Assembly: GCA_019426215.1 (NCBI GenBank)
Contig: CM033396.1
Coordinates: forward strand, 35,206,503 to 35,270,502
Length of the DNA: 64,000 nt
Direction of reading: 5' to 3'
DNA from: Buddleja alternifolia
Lineage: Eukaryota > Streptophyta > Magnoliopsida > Lamiales > Scrophulariaceae
The position numbers and the translations under genes were made by a program. Positions within the stretch are counted from its first letter, which is position 1, and the number at the start of each line of letters is the position of its first letter. Of the stretch, positions 33,555 through 45,775 are shown one piece after another. Under the pieces are notes generated by a model. That model worked only from the letters and a program-made list of their open reading frames with translations. It made no database searches and was not told the DNA's origin.

Positions 33555-35518
33555 GATGGGATGGGGTTAGGGTGTAAGCAATCAATTCAAATCTTATGTT
33601 ACATTGTTGTGTAATGCTTTGTATGATTAGAATGTAAGGAGAGTAACGTTGTGATGTTGATAAAAAAAATTAAAATTTCTCTTTCCATGTTCTAACTACA
33701 TGTTTGTAAGTTTAATAGGAAGTATTACACAAATATGAAAAAGAAAAATAGATTGGTTGACAAATCATACCTAGCAAAATATTACTTAGCTTTAGGGTAG
33801 CTCAAACGATAAAATCAAGTTCAGTTACTCAATGAATCTTAAGAAGTTTGGGAACTCATACATTTGTATAATCACGATAATTCGTGAATGAAGGACCAAA
33901 TGTGAGTTTCAGTACATAGATAGGTGTCATGACTTGGAGTCATTGAAACTCCTAAGAATGCCCCTCGATATATTAAATTCCTAAAAGTTACGGGTGTTCT
34001 TCATATTAACTTCATAGTAGTAGGTTGTTGATTTGTTAAAAATTGGACATTTTAGAGATAAATTGTCCGAAAAACTACTACAATTTGCACAACTTGGAAA
34101 AAAATCATTCGGGATGGAAGTTGGCAAGTCGCTTCATTTTTAATTTTTGTAATTATAGAAAGTAAATGGATGCGACTATTTACAATGACTTGATCCTAAA
34201 GTTTGTACAAAGGGGTTGAAAATGGGCAAGAAGACACTTCAAAAAATTAGAAGAGAAAAAAGAACAAATATCAATATTACATGCTCTCAATTAGTGAAGT
34301 TTCTCATTGTTCAGATTTAATGTGTCATTAATAACATGCAAAATATCCTGAAATTTACATGCTGAAAACAAAAGGCTGTTCCATTTTGTTCAGGCTTTCT
34401 AGAATTGAAGTCAATTGATGATCAAGCAGCCAAGACAAATTAGTGTATAAATAATGCGAAAATTTACCTAATCAAGAAGGGAAAAATTCATTTTCATTTA
34501 TGAAGTTTCTGAGCAGTAGAAAAATCATCCCTAAAGTCTCAAAGTATCTCAATGTCATCCTTTTAAATCAATGGAAGGACATTTTAGTACTTTATTCTTA
34601 TAAGTTATGAGAGTAATTTATTTTCAACCCTTAAGTTCACTTTAGCAAAAATATCTTTAAGGCCATAAAATATGTTGATTTCAGCCTTCAAACATTATTT
34701 GGAATTCAATTTTAACAGTAGATAAAATTGTCATGATTTGGCTTACTACATAACAATTAAGACAATATAAAATAAATAACCATAAACCTGATGGAATCAT
34801 TCTTTTTGTTAAGTTCACTTAATTACCACATTTGTATCTTTTTCAAATATTTATATTAATACAATTCTTTTTTTCAATAGTTCAAATCCTTTGTAATACA
34901 TTTGTGTAACACTTTATATAATACGCGTAGATGTGTGACTCATATATATACGAGTGGTTTGGAGGTGGAGAGAGAAAAATATGTACTGTGCATAAAAAAA
35001 TATTTCTCTCTCTATATTATAATCACCTAGTGTATATACTTGTCATACATTTATGCATATTATAGAAAATGTTACATGTGTTACAGAAGATTCGAATTGC
35101 CTTTCCAACTAATTGTTTGTTATTCATGATAAATAATTTTTATTTCAGCTTCCATTTCATTTTAAGATTTTCCACTCATGCTTAATCTCTCTCAACACAA
35201 ATTACTATATTTATTATCCGATGCGAAAAATTAGATCCAGATTCTTTTTTCTTATTGAAAAATTGAGTTTGGTGATGTCAAAAGGAGTTCTTTATACATG
35301 TAAAATGAAAAAAAAAATTATGAAACACGTAAATCTTACATCAATACGATTTTGCTTAGACACATCAGTACATTCTCAACACTTTTTCATATAATTGCTA
35401 CTTTTTGATACATATGGCTTTTATTGCTTGAATTGCATAATAAATCAAAGTTTCAAAATACATATCAAATGACATATCTAATAACCAAAATCTCAAATAA
35501 AATTAAAGCAATAATAAT
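33555..35518. other. AT-rich intergenic region
   Basis: Two kb with no gene, no terminal repeats and no recognisable domain in any frame. Scattered short AT tracts only. Confidence 0.5.
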
Positions 35519-35526
35519 AGTAGACA

Positions 35527-35668
35527 TCCGAGGTAGTTGGGCCAAGTAGTAAGCAGCTTGTGACCCCCAGAGACACCACCTTGGTGAGGGCTTCTCTTTG
35601 CGCGACCCGGCCCGAGAGATTAGATTTCCCCATCTAACTTTGTAAAAAAAAAAAAAAAAAAAAAAAAC
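35527..35668 (+). mobile_element. SINE next to the eL33 promoter, 142 bp
   Basis: The GC-rich body (AGTTGGGCCAAGTAGTAAGC as an A-box-like start, GCTTGTGACCCCCAG as a weak B box) ends in 24 A residues. The 8-bp TSD AGTAGACA (35519-35526, 35669-35676) is perfect. The long pure A tail suggests a fairly young insertion. It ends about 30 bp before the first site II motif of the ribosomal gene promoter. Confidence 0.82.
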
Positions 35669-35703
35669 AGTAGACACAATATGCCACTTCAAAGTTCAAT
35701 AAT

Positions 35704-36747
<1,044 letters not shown>

Positions 36748-37393
36748 TCAGGTCATAACTCCAACTACGTTAGTTATAATTAGTTATAATGTGTAGAGAG
36801 ATGATTTTAAATATTAATTATGCCTAGTTAAACCATAAAATCTCACATTTATTACTTCCTAGCAGAGGATAATTGTACAAATTGATTCATACAGAATGTT
36901 GTATTTGGCGCCCTAAATTGTCGAACGTTTTAAGATTAATCTTGATATGATCTGGATTTGAAGGTGTTTGTCATCTAAGAAAAGCAGCATAATTTAGTGT
37001 AAAATCTTTGTATGGATCTTTTATCCATTAACATTTTCTGAATTCTTTTTTTGTGTACATGAAGCTCTTCTTGTTTTTATCGCACAAAATTTTCATCTAA
37101 ATTTTTTCATTTTCTACTTTTGCAGTGGATTGGGGAGAGCATAGAGTGAACCAAGTTGTTAACTCTTATTTAGTTTAGACAACTTTTGTATGTTTTATTG
37201 TTCTAAGCCATTTCTTTTCACTTGACACTGAATTTTGAGGAAGCGCGCACATGGAGTGGCAGCATTTGGTTCTAATTCTTCATCTGTTTTTCATTGGCTA
37301 TATATATATTTGAAGTGGCATTGGGACACCTTTGCAGCTCTTTTTGTTTGTCTTACAGCCAAGGCGTTACATATCGGTTTCATTGTAGATTTC
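36748..37393. other. eL33 3' flank
   Basis: The 3' UTR and downstream DNA. No second gene is seen; the 82-codon frame at 37235-37483 overlaps the terminal repeat of the next element and has no domain. Confidence 0.4.
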
Positions 37394-38010
37394 GGGGTTT
37401 TAAATTTTGACGGAAATTTTGAGGATATCTTTAATTTCGGTTTCGATTATAGAGAAATCATGAAAATTTATAGAAATAATTAAAAAAATTAAATGAAACT
37501 ATCTTTAATTTCTATTATGGATTTCTTTCATTAATAAATAGCTTTAAAACTTCACTATACAATGCACATGCAATTTCCGTAAAATGTATTATTTGGAATT
37601 ATATGAAATTTCAAGGATTAAAATTGTTATATTTCTTCTTATATTAACTTTTCATACTCGATAATTGTGGTTCAAAATAAAGAAAAAGAACATCTAAAAT
37701 TAATTTTTACATACTATAATTAAACATAAATATTTAAATAAAATATAAATAATTTAATATGACCTTTATATTTTGGAAAATTTTGGGTTTTGATGAAAAT
37801 TTTGGGAAATTTCAGGTTTCGGTCGAAATTTTGGTGAATATTATGTGAAATAATTTAATATTATTTTTAAATTTCGGGTTTTGATGGAAGTTTTGGGAAA
37901 TTTTGGGTCTCCGTCGAAATTTCGATGGATATTCTGCAAAATTGGATCGAAGGTGGAATTTCGCTTCGGGACTCTAGGAAACCCAAAATTTCAGTGAAAA
38001 TTTTAAAACC
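37394..38010. mobile_element. TIR element of unassigned type
   Basis: The left arm GGGGTTTTAAATTTTGACGG pairs with the right-arm complement GGTTTTAAAATTTTCACTGA, and further GAAATTTTGG repeats run through both arms. The interior is AT-rich. CATTGTAGA before and CATTGTTGA after may be a diverged 9-bp TSD, which would suggest a Mutator-like element; boundaries are then a few bases wider. Confidence 0.55.
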
Positions 38011-38506
38011 ATGCTTACAGCATTGTTGACCTACATTGCAGTTGAAGCAAAACAAGATTGCCCTTTCACTAGTGCTTATTGTTGGTTAAATTTTAGATTG
38101 TTGCAGCAATCCATTTGATGCTCTCTTAACATGCACAACTCAATTCTCCAAGTTAATAAGTTAGCATTTATCTTTCAACGTTGACACCCTAACTCCATGC
38201 ATTCAGCACACTTCCGAGTTTAATGTTAACTGTATCTTGTTTTACTTGCAATCACGTTCAATAAAGGCGGGTTTTCTAAAAATTCTACCTTCTTTCGTTA
38301 AGTATCTGTATTGGGCATTATCTGTTTAATGTTATGCCTGAACGTGAAATCAGTTATTGCGTAAGCTTGTACGAAACGTATACACGAAGAGGGAAGTCTA
38401 TATACAACGAAACTAATATGGAATTTGTAAAAATAATCATCTGGCTATCATTTTGGAACATTTTAGTCAGACGATGATCAAGCTAGTTATGGACCTGGTC
38501 GATTGC

Positions 38507-39707
38507 TTATTGCTTATTGAACTGATAATCCATTTGTTTCAAACACCAAAGTGCCCCTTCTGCTGCGTCCTCTGCTGCTGCTTTCTTATTGGTCCGAGGG
38601 TTGCCAAAACACTCCAACATTGTCATTGATTCTTCTTTCATCCTAACAACAACCTTGAAAGTAAACCTATATATATAATATATATATATATAGGTCTTTA
38701 AGCTATTATAATCCAGGCCGCATAAGTAAAACTTCACAGTATATAAAACAAGAGTTTGCTTGACTGAATCATCTATGTATTGTGGACCCACGTGGATTCA
38801 ACGACTGCTTTGGGACTAAGAATCTAGAAGTTCCTAAGAATGTGACCGGTATATAACCTAGTAGCTAACAAGAAATTGAGATTCATAATTCATACAACTC
38901 ACAGTTTATCCGTGTTGTGTTCCTAATTTTAGAAAGATTTACCCAAATTACATCTTTAAATATTTTCGGAAAGGGATAATTACATGTACAATCTTCACTT
39001 ATTGGGTAATTTTTTCGAGTCTCCTGAAGTTATGTAAATTACCAAGACTCTCCATATCAAATCCTGACAACTCGAAAAACAGGGGGCGATATTATGTTTC
39101 TGAATTGATACCCTTTTCAGCCTATCCATGGGTGATACTATGTTTCCGAATCAATATAAACATCTTGATCAATTTATATTGTTTCATCTCTTGCAATTAT
39201 ATGATATTCATGCAAAACTGTTGTATGTATTTACTTCTTCATGTTTCAGACTTACAGTTTGCGATGACTAGGGCCTTCGTCGTTGCAGCACTCGAAAACG
39301 GGCCGCTTCCAGTTCCTCCTAGCGCACAGCTCGTGCAGATTTGCTCTTGCCGAGCTCTTGTTTGCAGCATCTGAGGTGTAAATAAGATGTCTAAATGAGA
39401 CCGCAACAGAGATGTCCACAATTATGGTAATTTGTTGCCACAATTATGGTAAATTAGACACACGAAAAACACCCCGAAATTTGAGAAATTATCATAATTT
39501 TCAGTAAAAACATAATATAATTTGTTTCCTTGCGACTGTGAGCAAAAGGAAGATTTACAATTTCGACTTACCTTTATTGGTTGAGCCAACAAAACATGTC
39601 TTAAAATCCCCACTAATTTGACCTTCATCAACTATTTTCTCGTGTGTCTCATCACTTATCATCGTCACCTTTCTCGAACAGATCCTCCAATTCTGTTTAT
39701 TTGAATA
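38507..39707 (-). CDS. DCL3: Dicer-like protein 3, C-terminal exons only
   Basis: Three phase-compatible exons on minus. Exon A is about 39707-39572 (acceptor uncertain; donor GTAAGT) and ends STNK plus one base. Exon B (39370-39256) has acceptor CACCTCAG and donor GTAAGT and encodes ANLHELCARRNWKRPVFECC then NDEGPSHRKL. Exon C (38666-38507) encodes FTFKVVVRMKEES, LECFGNPRTNKKAAAEDAAE, GALWCLKQM and a stop. Together B and C form one complete dsRNA-binding domain with the GPxH and KKAAAE-AA features; spacing and the ALWCLK end match plant DCL3, the nuclear enzyme that cuts 24-nt siRNAs. No RNase III, PAZ or helicase exons are visible upstream, so this is either a remnant or a gene whose earlier exons lie beyond the inserted elements. 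DCL3 rather than another DCL is from family resemblance. Confidence 0.72.
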
Positions 39708-39833
39708 CTGGAGATGTTATAATGGAGATGATTGTTGATGAGGAAGTTCCCGAGTTATAAACTATAGGGATAATTACACAACCCCCATCATATATTGTGT
39801 AATTACTAAAACACCCCACTTTTTTGAAATTAC

Positions 39834-40311
39834 TGTTGAGAATTGAAAAGTAAACTAGATTCATTCATCTAGAAGAGTAATAAATATCCCTGGCTGTGTG
39901 TATGAAAAATACTTTGTTGGGAGAGGTAAAACCCACTTCGTTGATCTCTACGCCTCGAAGGGATTAGTCTCCGACGTTGGTTGGGGGAAACCCTTGGTAT
40001 AAACTAAAAAAACAAAAGAGTAATAAATAAAATACATGAATTAATTTATTAGGTACATTGTTTTAGAGTTATTTATGAATCTGTCCTTAGATTAAATTCA
40101 TGTATGGAAAAAGGGGATGAGTAGGATTAAATAGTAATACACGTATTAGACTAGATAAATGTTTGCAATTGCCTATAAATAGACTCAAAGTGTTGTCATT
40201 TGTAATCAATTACAATAAGAAAAATTCCAGCAATATATAAAATTATCTAAACAAGTGCAGTAGCATTGCTAACTAAAAGCTTTAGCCAAAATATTATTCT
40301 GTACTCCAACA
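39834..40311. repeat. small solo LTR, 478 bp
   Basis: Ends TGTTGAGAATTG and TACTCCAACA (TG...CA) are flanked by a perfect 5-bp TSD ATTAC (39829-39833, 40312-40316). A TATA-like CCTATAAATAG lies near 40170, so transcription would be on plus. Size and ends suggest a small copia family. It is interrupted by a SINE at 39887-40015; without it the LTR is about 335 bp. Confidence 0.85.
39887..40015 (+). mobile_element. SINE nested in a solo LTR, 129 bp
   Basis: The 14-bp TSD AAGAGTAATAAATA is perfect (39873-39886, 40016-40029). The body contains AAACCCACTTCGTTGATCTC, shared with the SINE at 25041-25313, and the element ends in an A-rich tail (AAACTAAAAAAACAA). It is probably 5'-truncated compared with the longer copy. 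Confidence 0.85.
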
Positions 40312-40516
40312 ATTACCAACACGGTCTATTTATAAAGTTTTCAGAGGTTAAATTGTAGGAATTTTTAAATATATTGTGGTGTAATTGTAAGAAATGCTTT
40401 ATGGAGGGGGTCTTTGTGTAATTTTCTAAAAGTGAGGGAGTTTTTCGGTAATTACACATTGTAAAGGGGATCTTTGTGTAATTATGCGTTGTATGGGGAT
40501 AATTAAGATAGATTTG

Positions 40517-41478
40517 TTGTTTTGGGGAGGGGGGAGGGGACAAATCGGTAAGAATTGAATGGTACCTAACTTTACACTAAAAAGAGGGCAATCTAATAAA
40601 TGCTAATTTACGTGATGCATTTATGAAATTATTAATGGCGGAAGAAGGAAAAGAGGCACTAAAAATATTTGTTTATTGGAAATTACTGTTTTTTTTTTAA
40701 TGCCTTTATGGAATGAAGTTTGCTAATTTTCTCTTGAAAGTTCATGTAATTTGATTCTATTAGGTCACAAGTATTTACAATTTCTACCACAATTTTTTTT
40801 AGTAGTATTAGCAGGGTTGTTAAAAATTTAGCCGAATTGATGATCTTGCTCGGTCAGAATGTTGACACATCAAATATAGATATTTTGTTAATGTTAATAT
40901 GGCATCATCTAACGGTTCTTTCCAAAACCTGATTCGTCTAAGAGATTTTCAATTGTTTGTGGTATGTATTTGGCCTTCGTATGCTAGTTGAATGGAGGGG
41001 GGAGGAATATTCTAGACTAAGTCAATGGTTTGAGTGTATAACTCTATCATACAATAATGCGTATTGTGTGCGGTCACCACACATACTTGTGTGAGAGAGA
41101 TAGATGCAGAATACACACTTGGACATTCGACTCGGTGTGGTGCTCCAAATTACCTTGGCCATCGCCTTGTTTGGTTTTATTGTCATTTAGGCTTTGTTTG
41201 TTTTTAATTTGAAGTATGTTTTTGGCCAGAATTTTGTCCAAATCATGTTTGTACACATTTTTGACCAAAATAATTGATTGGTTTGGCCAAAAGGTGAGAA
41301 GAGTACTTTTGCAATTATCCCTCTTGCTTGTGGGCCATCATCTGTACTGATGAGTACAGCATGTCAGCTGTCCCTTTTTTTCTTACATTTTTGTTTTATA
41401 TAATCTCTTTTACATTTATTATTAAAGTAACTTACAGGGTCATATAAAATATATAAATTTACACATTATCTATATACG
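40517..41478. other. intergenic, no Dicer exons found
   Basis: I searched the minus strand here for further Dicer exons (RNase III signature ESLGDAVL/KFLGDAVLD-like) and found none. AT-rich, nothing else recognised. Confidence 0.45.
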
Positions 41479-41487
41479 GTTATACAT

Positions 41488-43672
41488 GGGAAAATTAAAT
41501 AAATAATATAAAAAAAATATAAAATCAGAAAATATCCCCAAAAATGGGGGTATTCAAAATTTAGCATGTTACGACATGGTGTACGTCGTAACAGCAGTGT
41601 TACGACATACACCATGTCGTAACACATTTTTTTAAAAAAAATTAAGTGTGTTACGACATAGCCCATGTCGTAACACACTTAATATTTTGTTTTTTTTTTG
41701 TTTTTTCTCTTCTTATTTTCCGCTTATTTTTCTTCTTTTTTCGTGCATTTTTTAGTTTCGACTTGAACATATAAATTGTAGACTTTTATATAAACTTTGT
41801 AACCATACAAGAATGGACTCATTCCGATAGCCGAGTGAAAAAATATAACAAGTAAAAAAAGACACATTAGACCAATTTTTTAAAGAAAATAAAAACGTTG
41901 TCTATGTTTCCGGCTCATTTTTCTCCTTTTTTCGTTCATTTTTGAGTTTTGACTTGAACACATAAATTGTAGATTTTTATATACACTTTGTAACCACACA
42001 AGAATGGACTCATTTCGATACCTGAGTGAAGGAATATGACAAGTAAAAAAGGACACACATATACAAATTTTTCAGAAAAAAATATTTTTTTGTCGTCTTG
42101 GGGATGATTTTTCGACCTTTTTTGTACATTTTCAGGCTTCAACTTCAACACAAAAAATGTAGATTGACTCACAAAGTTTGTAACGGTATAAGAATTGATT
42201 CATTTCGATATTCGAGTGAAAAAATACAACATGTTAAAACAGAACGGATTTTCCAGAAAAAAAAAATTTCGTCATCTTCGGGATGATTTTTCGACCTTTT
42301 TTCTACATTTTCAGGCTTCGACTTCAACACAAAAAATGTAGATTGACTCACAAAATTTATAAGGGTATCATAATTGATTCATTTCGATCTCCGAGTGAAA
42401 AAATACAACATGTTAAAACGGAACGGATTTTTTGGAAAAAATTATTTTTCATCATTTTCGGGATGATTTTTCGATATTTTTTGTACATTTTCAGGCTTTA
42501 ACTTCAACACAAAAAATGTAGATTGACTCACAAAGTTTGTAACAGTATGAGAATTGATTCATTTCGATATCCTAGTGAAAAAATACAATATGTTAAAAAA
42601 GACATAAATATACGAATTTTTTGGGAAAAAAATAATTTTTCGTCATCTTCGGGATGATTTTTCTACATTTGTTGTACATTTTTGGACTTCGGCTTCAACA
42701 CAAAAAATGTAGATTGACTCACAAAGTTTGTAACGGTGTAAGAATTGATTCATTTCGATATCCGGATGAAAAAATACATTAAATTTAATAAGACATTTTT
42801 AAACCTGACTATCGAAATAAATCAATTCTTGTACCGTTACAAACTTTATGATTCAATGTACATTTTTTGTGTTGAAGTCGAAGCCTGAAAATGTATAAAA
42901 AAGGTCGAAAAATCATCCCGAAGATGACAAATATTTTTTTTCCTGAAAAATCCGTTCTGTTTTAATATGTTGTATTTTTTCACTCGGATATTTAAATGAA
43001 TCAATTTTCATACCGTTACAAACTTTGTGAGTCAATCTACATTTTTTGTGTTGAAGTCGAAGCCTGAAAATGTACAAAAAAGGTCGAAAAATCATCCCGA
43101 AAACAACAAAAAAATATTTTTTTCTGAAAAATCAGTATATGTGTGTCCTTTTTTACTTGTCATATTCCTTCACTCAGGTATCGGAATGAGTCCATTCTTG
43201 TGTGGTTACAAAGTGTATATGAAAATCTACAATTTATGTGTTCAAGTCAAAACTCAAAAATGAACGAAAAGGGAGAAAAATGAGCCGGAAACATAGACAA
43301 CGTTATTATTTTCTTTAAAAAATTGATCTAATGTGTCTTTTTTTACTTGTTATATTTCTTCACTCGGCTATCGGAATGAGTCCATTCTTGTGTGGTTACA
43401 AAGTTTATATGAAAGTCTACAATTTATATGTTCAACTCGAAACTCAAAAATGCACGAAAAAAGAAGAAAAATGAACGGGAAATAAGGAGAGAAAAAAAAA
43501 ACAAAATATTAAGTGTGTTACGACATGGGCTATGTCGTAACACACTTAATTTATATATAAAAAAAATGTGTTGCGACATGGTGTATGTCGTAACATGCTA
43601 AATTCTGAATACCCCATTTTTGGGGGTATTTTCTGATTTTATATTTTTTTATATTATTTATTTAATTTTCCC
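41488..43672. mobile_element. foldback element, 2185 bp
   Basis: Perfect 9-bp TSD GTTATACAT (41479-41487, 43673-43681). Ends GGGAAAATTAAATAAATAAT are inverted copies. Almost the entire element is two arms, about 1.3 and 0.9 kb, of one large inverted repeat. Each arm begins with an ~85-bp AT-rich end, then short palindromes of GTTACGACAT...ATGTCGTAAC, then ~180-bp direct repeats: six in the left arm, four inverted in the right. No transposase. The 9-bp TSD suggests mobilisation by a Mutator-type transposase. Confidence 0.9.
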
Positions 43673-43973
43673 GTTATACATAGATATATATATTTATCAA
43701 AAAAATCAAAATACATAGATATATATAGTGATCATATGTTAAAAAAAAAAAATTCTTGTTGTATACAAAATAATTTGAACAACTTATATATATATATGTA
43801 TGTATGTTAGGATTATGCACTCCATTGCCATAGAGGAATTAGATTATTAGGGCATTACATTTATGATGTACAAACTCTTATTCATTAATAAAGACATAGT
43901 TTTGTTCATATCAATCTTAATGATATTAATATAAGTATTGAACAAATAAATCCAAGATAATCAAGAGGGAGCT

Positions 43974-45600
43974 TGATAAGAGGCGTTTTTATGTGTTTTT
44001 AAGTCCCTTTGCATTTATGTTTTAGGTTCATTTATCGATTGATTTTGTCACTTGTGCGTTTAATTCGTGCATTAAGTGATTTCAGGCTTTAAGTGGATAC
44101 AATCGAAGAAAGGGTGAAAAAATGACGTATAATACAAGTTTAGGCCAAGATGTTTCACACCTCTACAACCAAACAAGCAAGAAATAAGCTGGAGTTAGCC
44201 AAAATCATGTTTTAGTACCATTTTCGCACACCTGGGTGCCAAATCAGAAACAACCTCCACGTTGGAACTCCATTTTGATATTTTTAGAGACAGAATTGGA
44301 TAAAGTGTTCTTCCACAAAGTTTTAGATCTATGTCATAGCTTTACATGGAAACTTGAATCATCCAATTCGGAGATCTGTGGAGACGTTTATGAATAAAAC
44401 ACTATTACTGCGCTGGAAAACATGAAAATGGCAGCTCATGTTCTTGTTAGGTGGAAAACAAGAGAATGGTAGGTGCAAATTCTTGGTAGGTGCAAATTCT
44501 TGGTAGGAGGAAAACAAGAGAATGGTAGGTGCAAATTCTTGGTAGGTGGAAATTCTTGGTAGGAGGAAAGAAAGAGAAGGCTAGCTCAAATTCTTGGTAG
44601 GTGGATTTTTGGGTATTTAAAGGGGAGTAGGGAGCTCACTTGAAGACATCAAAAAATCATCCTTTGAGAGTGTGAGGACGAAAATTCAGGGGTTTGGGGA
44701 AGCATTCTCTTGGTTTTGAGTCATCCTATCATCATACTTGAAGAGCTAAGAAGAGGAAAAGGAGGGATTCAAGCTTCCAATCAAGAATCGATCATCAATC
44801 CAAAATAGGGAGTTTCTTAGTTTGATATTTATCTTTATCTATGAGTAATTCTATGTTTTTATTGTTTTCCCAATTTCAATTATGAACTAATTTTCCCTTA
44901 ACTAGGGCCATGTGAAGGCCAAAGTTATGAGCATATATATATGATATTATTCTTCGTATTAATTCTACAATTGCTTTGTGTTTTGATTTTGTGCGTAATT
45001 ACTTGCATATGTTTGATCGCCATATGTTTGTCATATTGCCTAACTTAATAGTTTGAAAGAATATAAGTTAGGGTTCAAAGAAATCATCACATCATCCGTA
45101 AAAAATAGGAAATTGTCCCTAGAGATAGGTAGAGATTCCCGGGTGCAGTTAGCCGGATTTATTCGGGGAAATTCTAGAACTTGAATGCATGATTATTGAT
45201 TAAATTCTCGGATAGACATATTTAGAGAACTGTCAATTTATCATAGGATTATTACAGCCGAGACATCGGGTAGTAATTAATTAAGGAATTTTCACCAAAG
45301 CAATAGTAGTCTAATAATACGAAGAATAGTTCATATTTATATTAACAAGTAAATTTGGTTGAAGTATGTGCCTTAGTTGTTTTATCTCATAAGAATCTAA
45401 ATCTATTTGCTAAGTCTCATTTTCACATTTTTATTGTAAATTAATCACAATCTTTTAATTCAATTTTAATTGCTTTTAAATTCCTAGCTTTAAATAATCT
45501 TGTCTCTGTGGGATCGATAACTCGGACTTAAAGTCCACTTTATTACTACACACGACCAGTTCACTTGCTGTTTAATACACGTAAGGATTTTTTCGTGTCA
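43974..45600 (+). repeat. gypsy-2 5' LTR, 1627 bp
   Basis: Ends TGATAAGAGGCG and TTCGTGTCA. It contains a run of GGTAGGTG/GGTAGGAGG repeats (about 44450-44605), of which the 3' LTR has fewer, and a 28-bp segment near 45370 absent from the 3' LTR. TATA-like GGTATTTAAAGG near 44613. Confidence 0.93.
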
Positions 45601-45606
45601 AGTTTT

Positions 45607-45624
45607 TGGCGCCGTTGCCGGGGA
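45607..45624 (+). other. primer binding site, tRNA-Asp
   Basis: TGGCGCCGTTGCCGGGGA follows the 5' LTR after 6 bp. It is complementary to the 3' end of tRNA-Asp(GUC), the same primer as gypsy-1. Confidence 0.88.
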
Positions 45625-45775
45625 CTTGATTTATTTTAATTTCGGATATTATTGCAATTTTTAGCTTTAATTTCTTTTGTCGTTTTATTATTTGCTTTTA
45701 TTCTTATTGTTATTTTCTATCTTTAAATTTCTGTTGGTTTGCTTCTTTGTTTCAAACAGGTTGATCTTTTGGTGA

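Larger units (their letters stand above)
39767..40485. mobile_element. palindromic MITE split by a solo LTR
   Basis: The left end GGGATAATTACACAACCCCC and right part complementary to ATAATTACACAAA, with further paired blocks (TGTGTAATTAC, TTTTGAAATTAC). It is cut by the solo LTR at 39834-40311. Ends are approximate. It lies immediately 5' of Dicer exon A. Confidence 0.55.

Noticed and set aside
41936..43263. Several similar 60-78-codon frames on both strands (MSQSTFFVLKSKPENV-like and MIFRPFLYIFRL-like)
   Set aside because: They are the same ~180-bp repeat read in two directions within the foldback element. Recurrence follows the DNA repeat, there is no domain, and frames open and close between copies.
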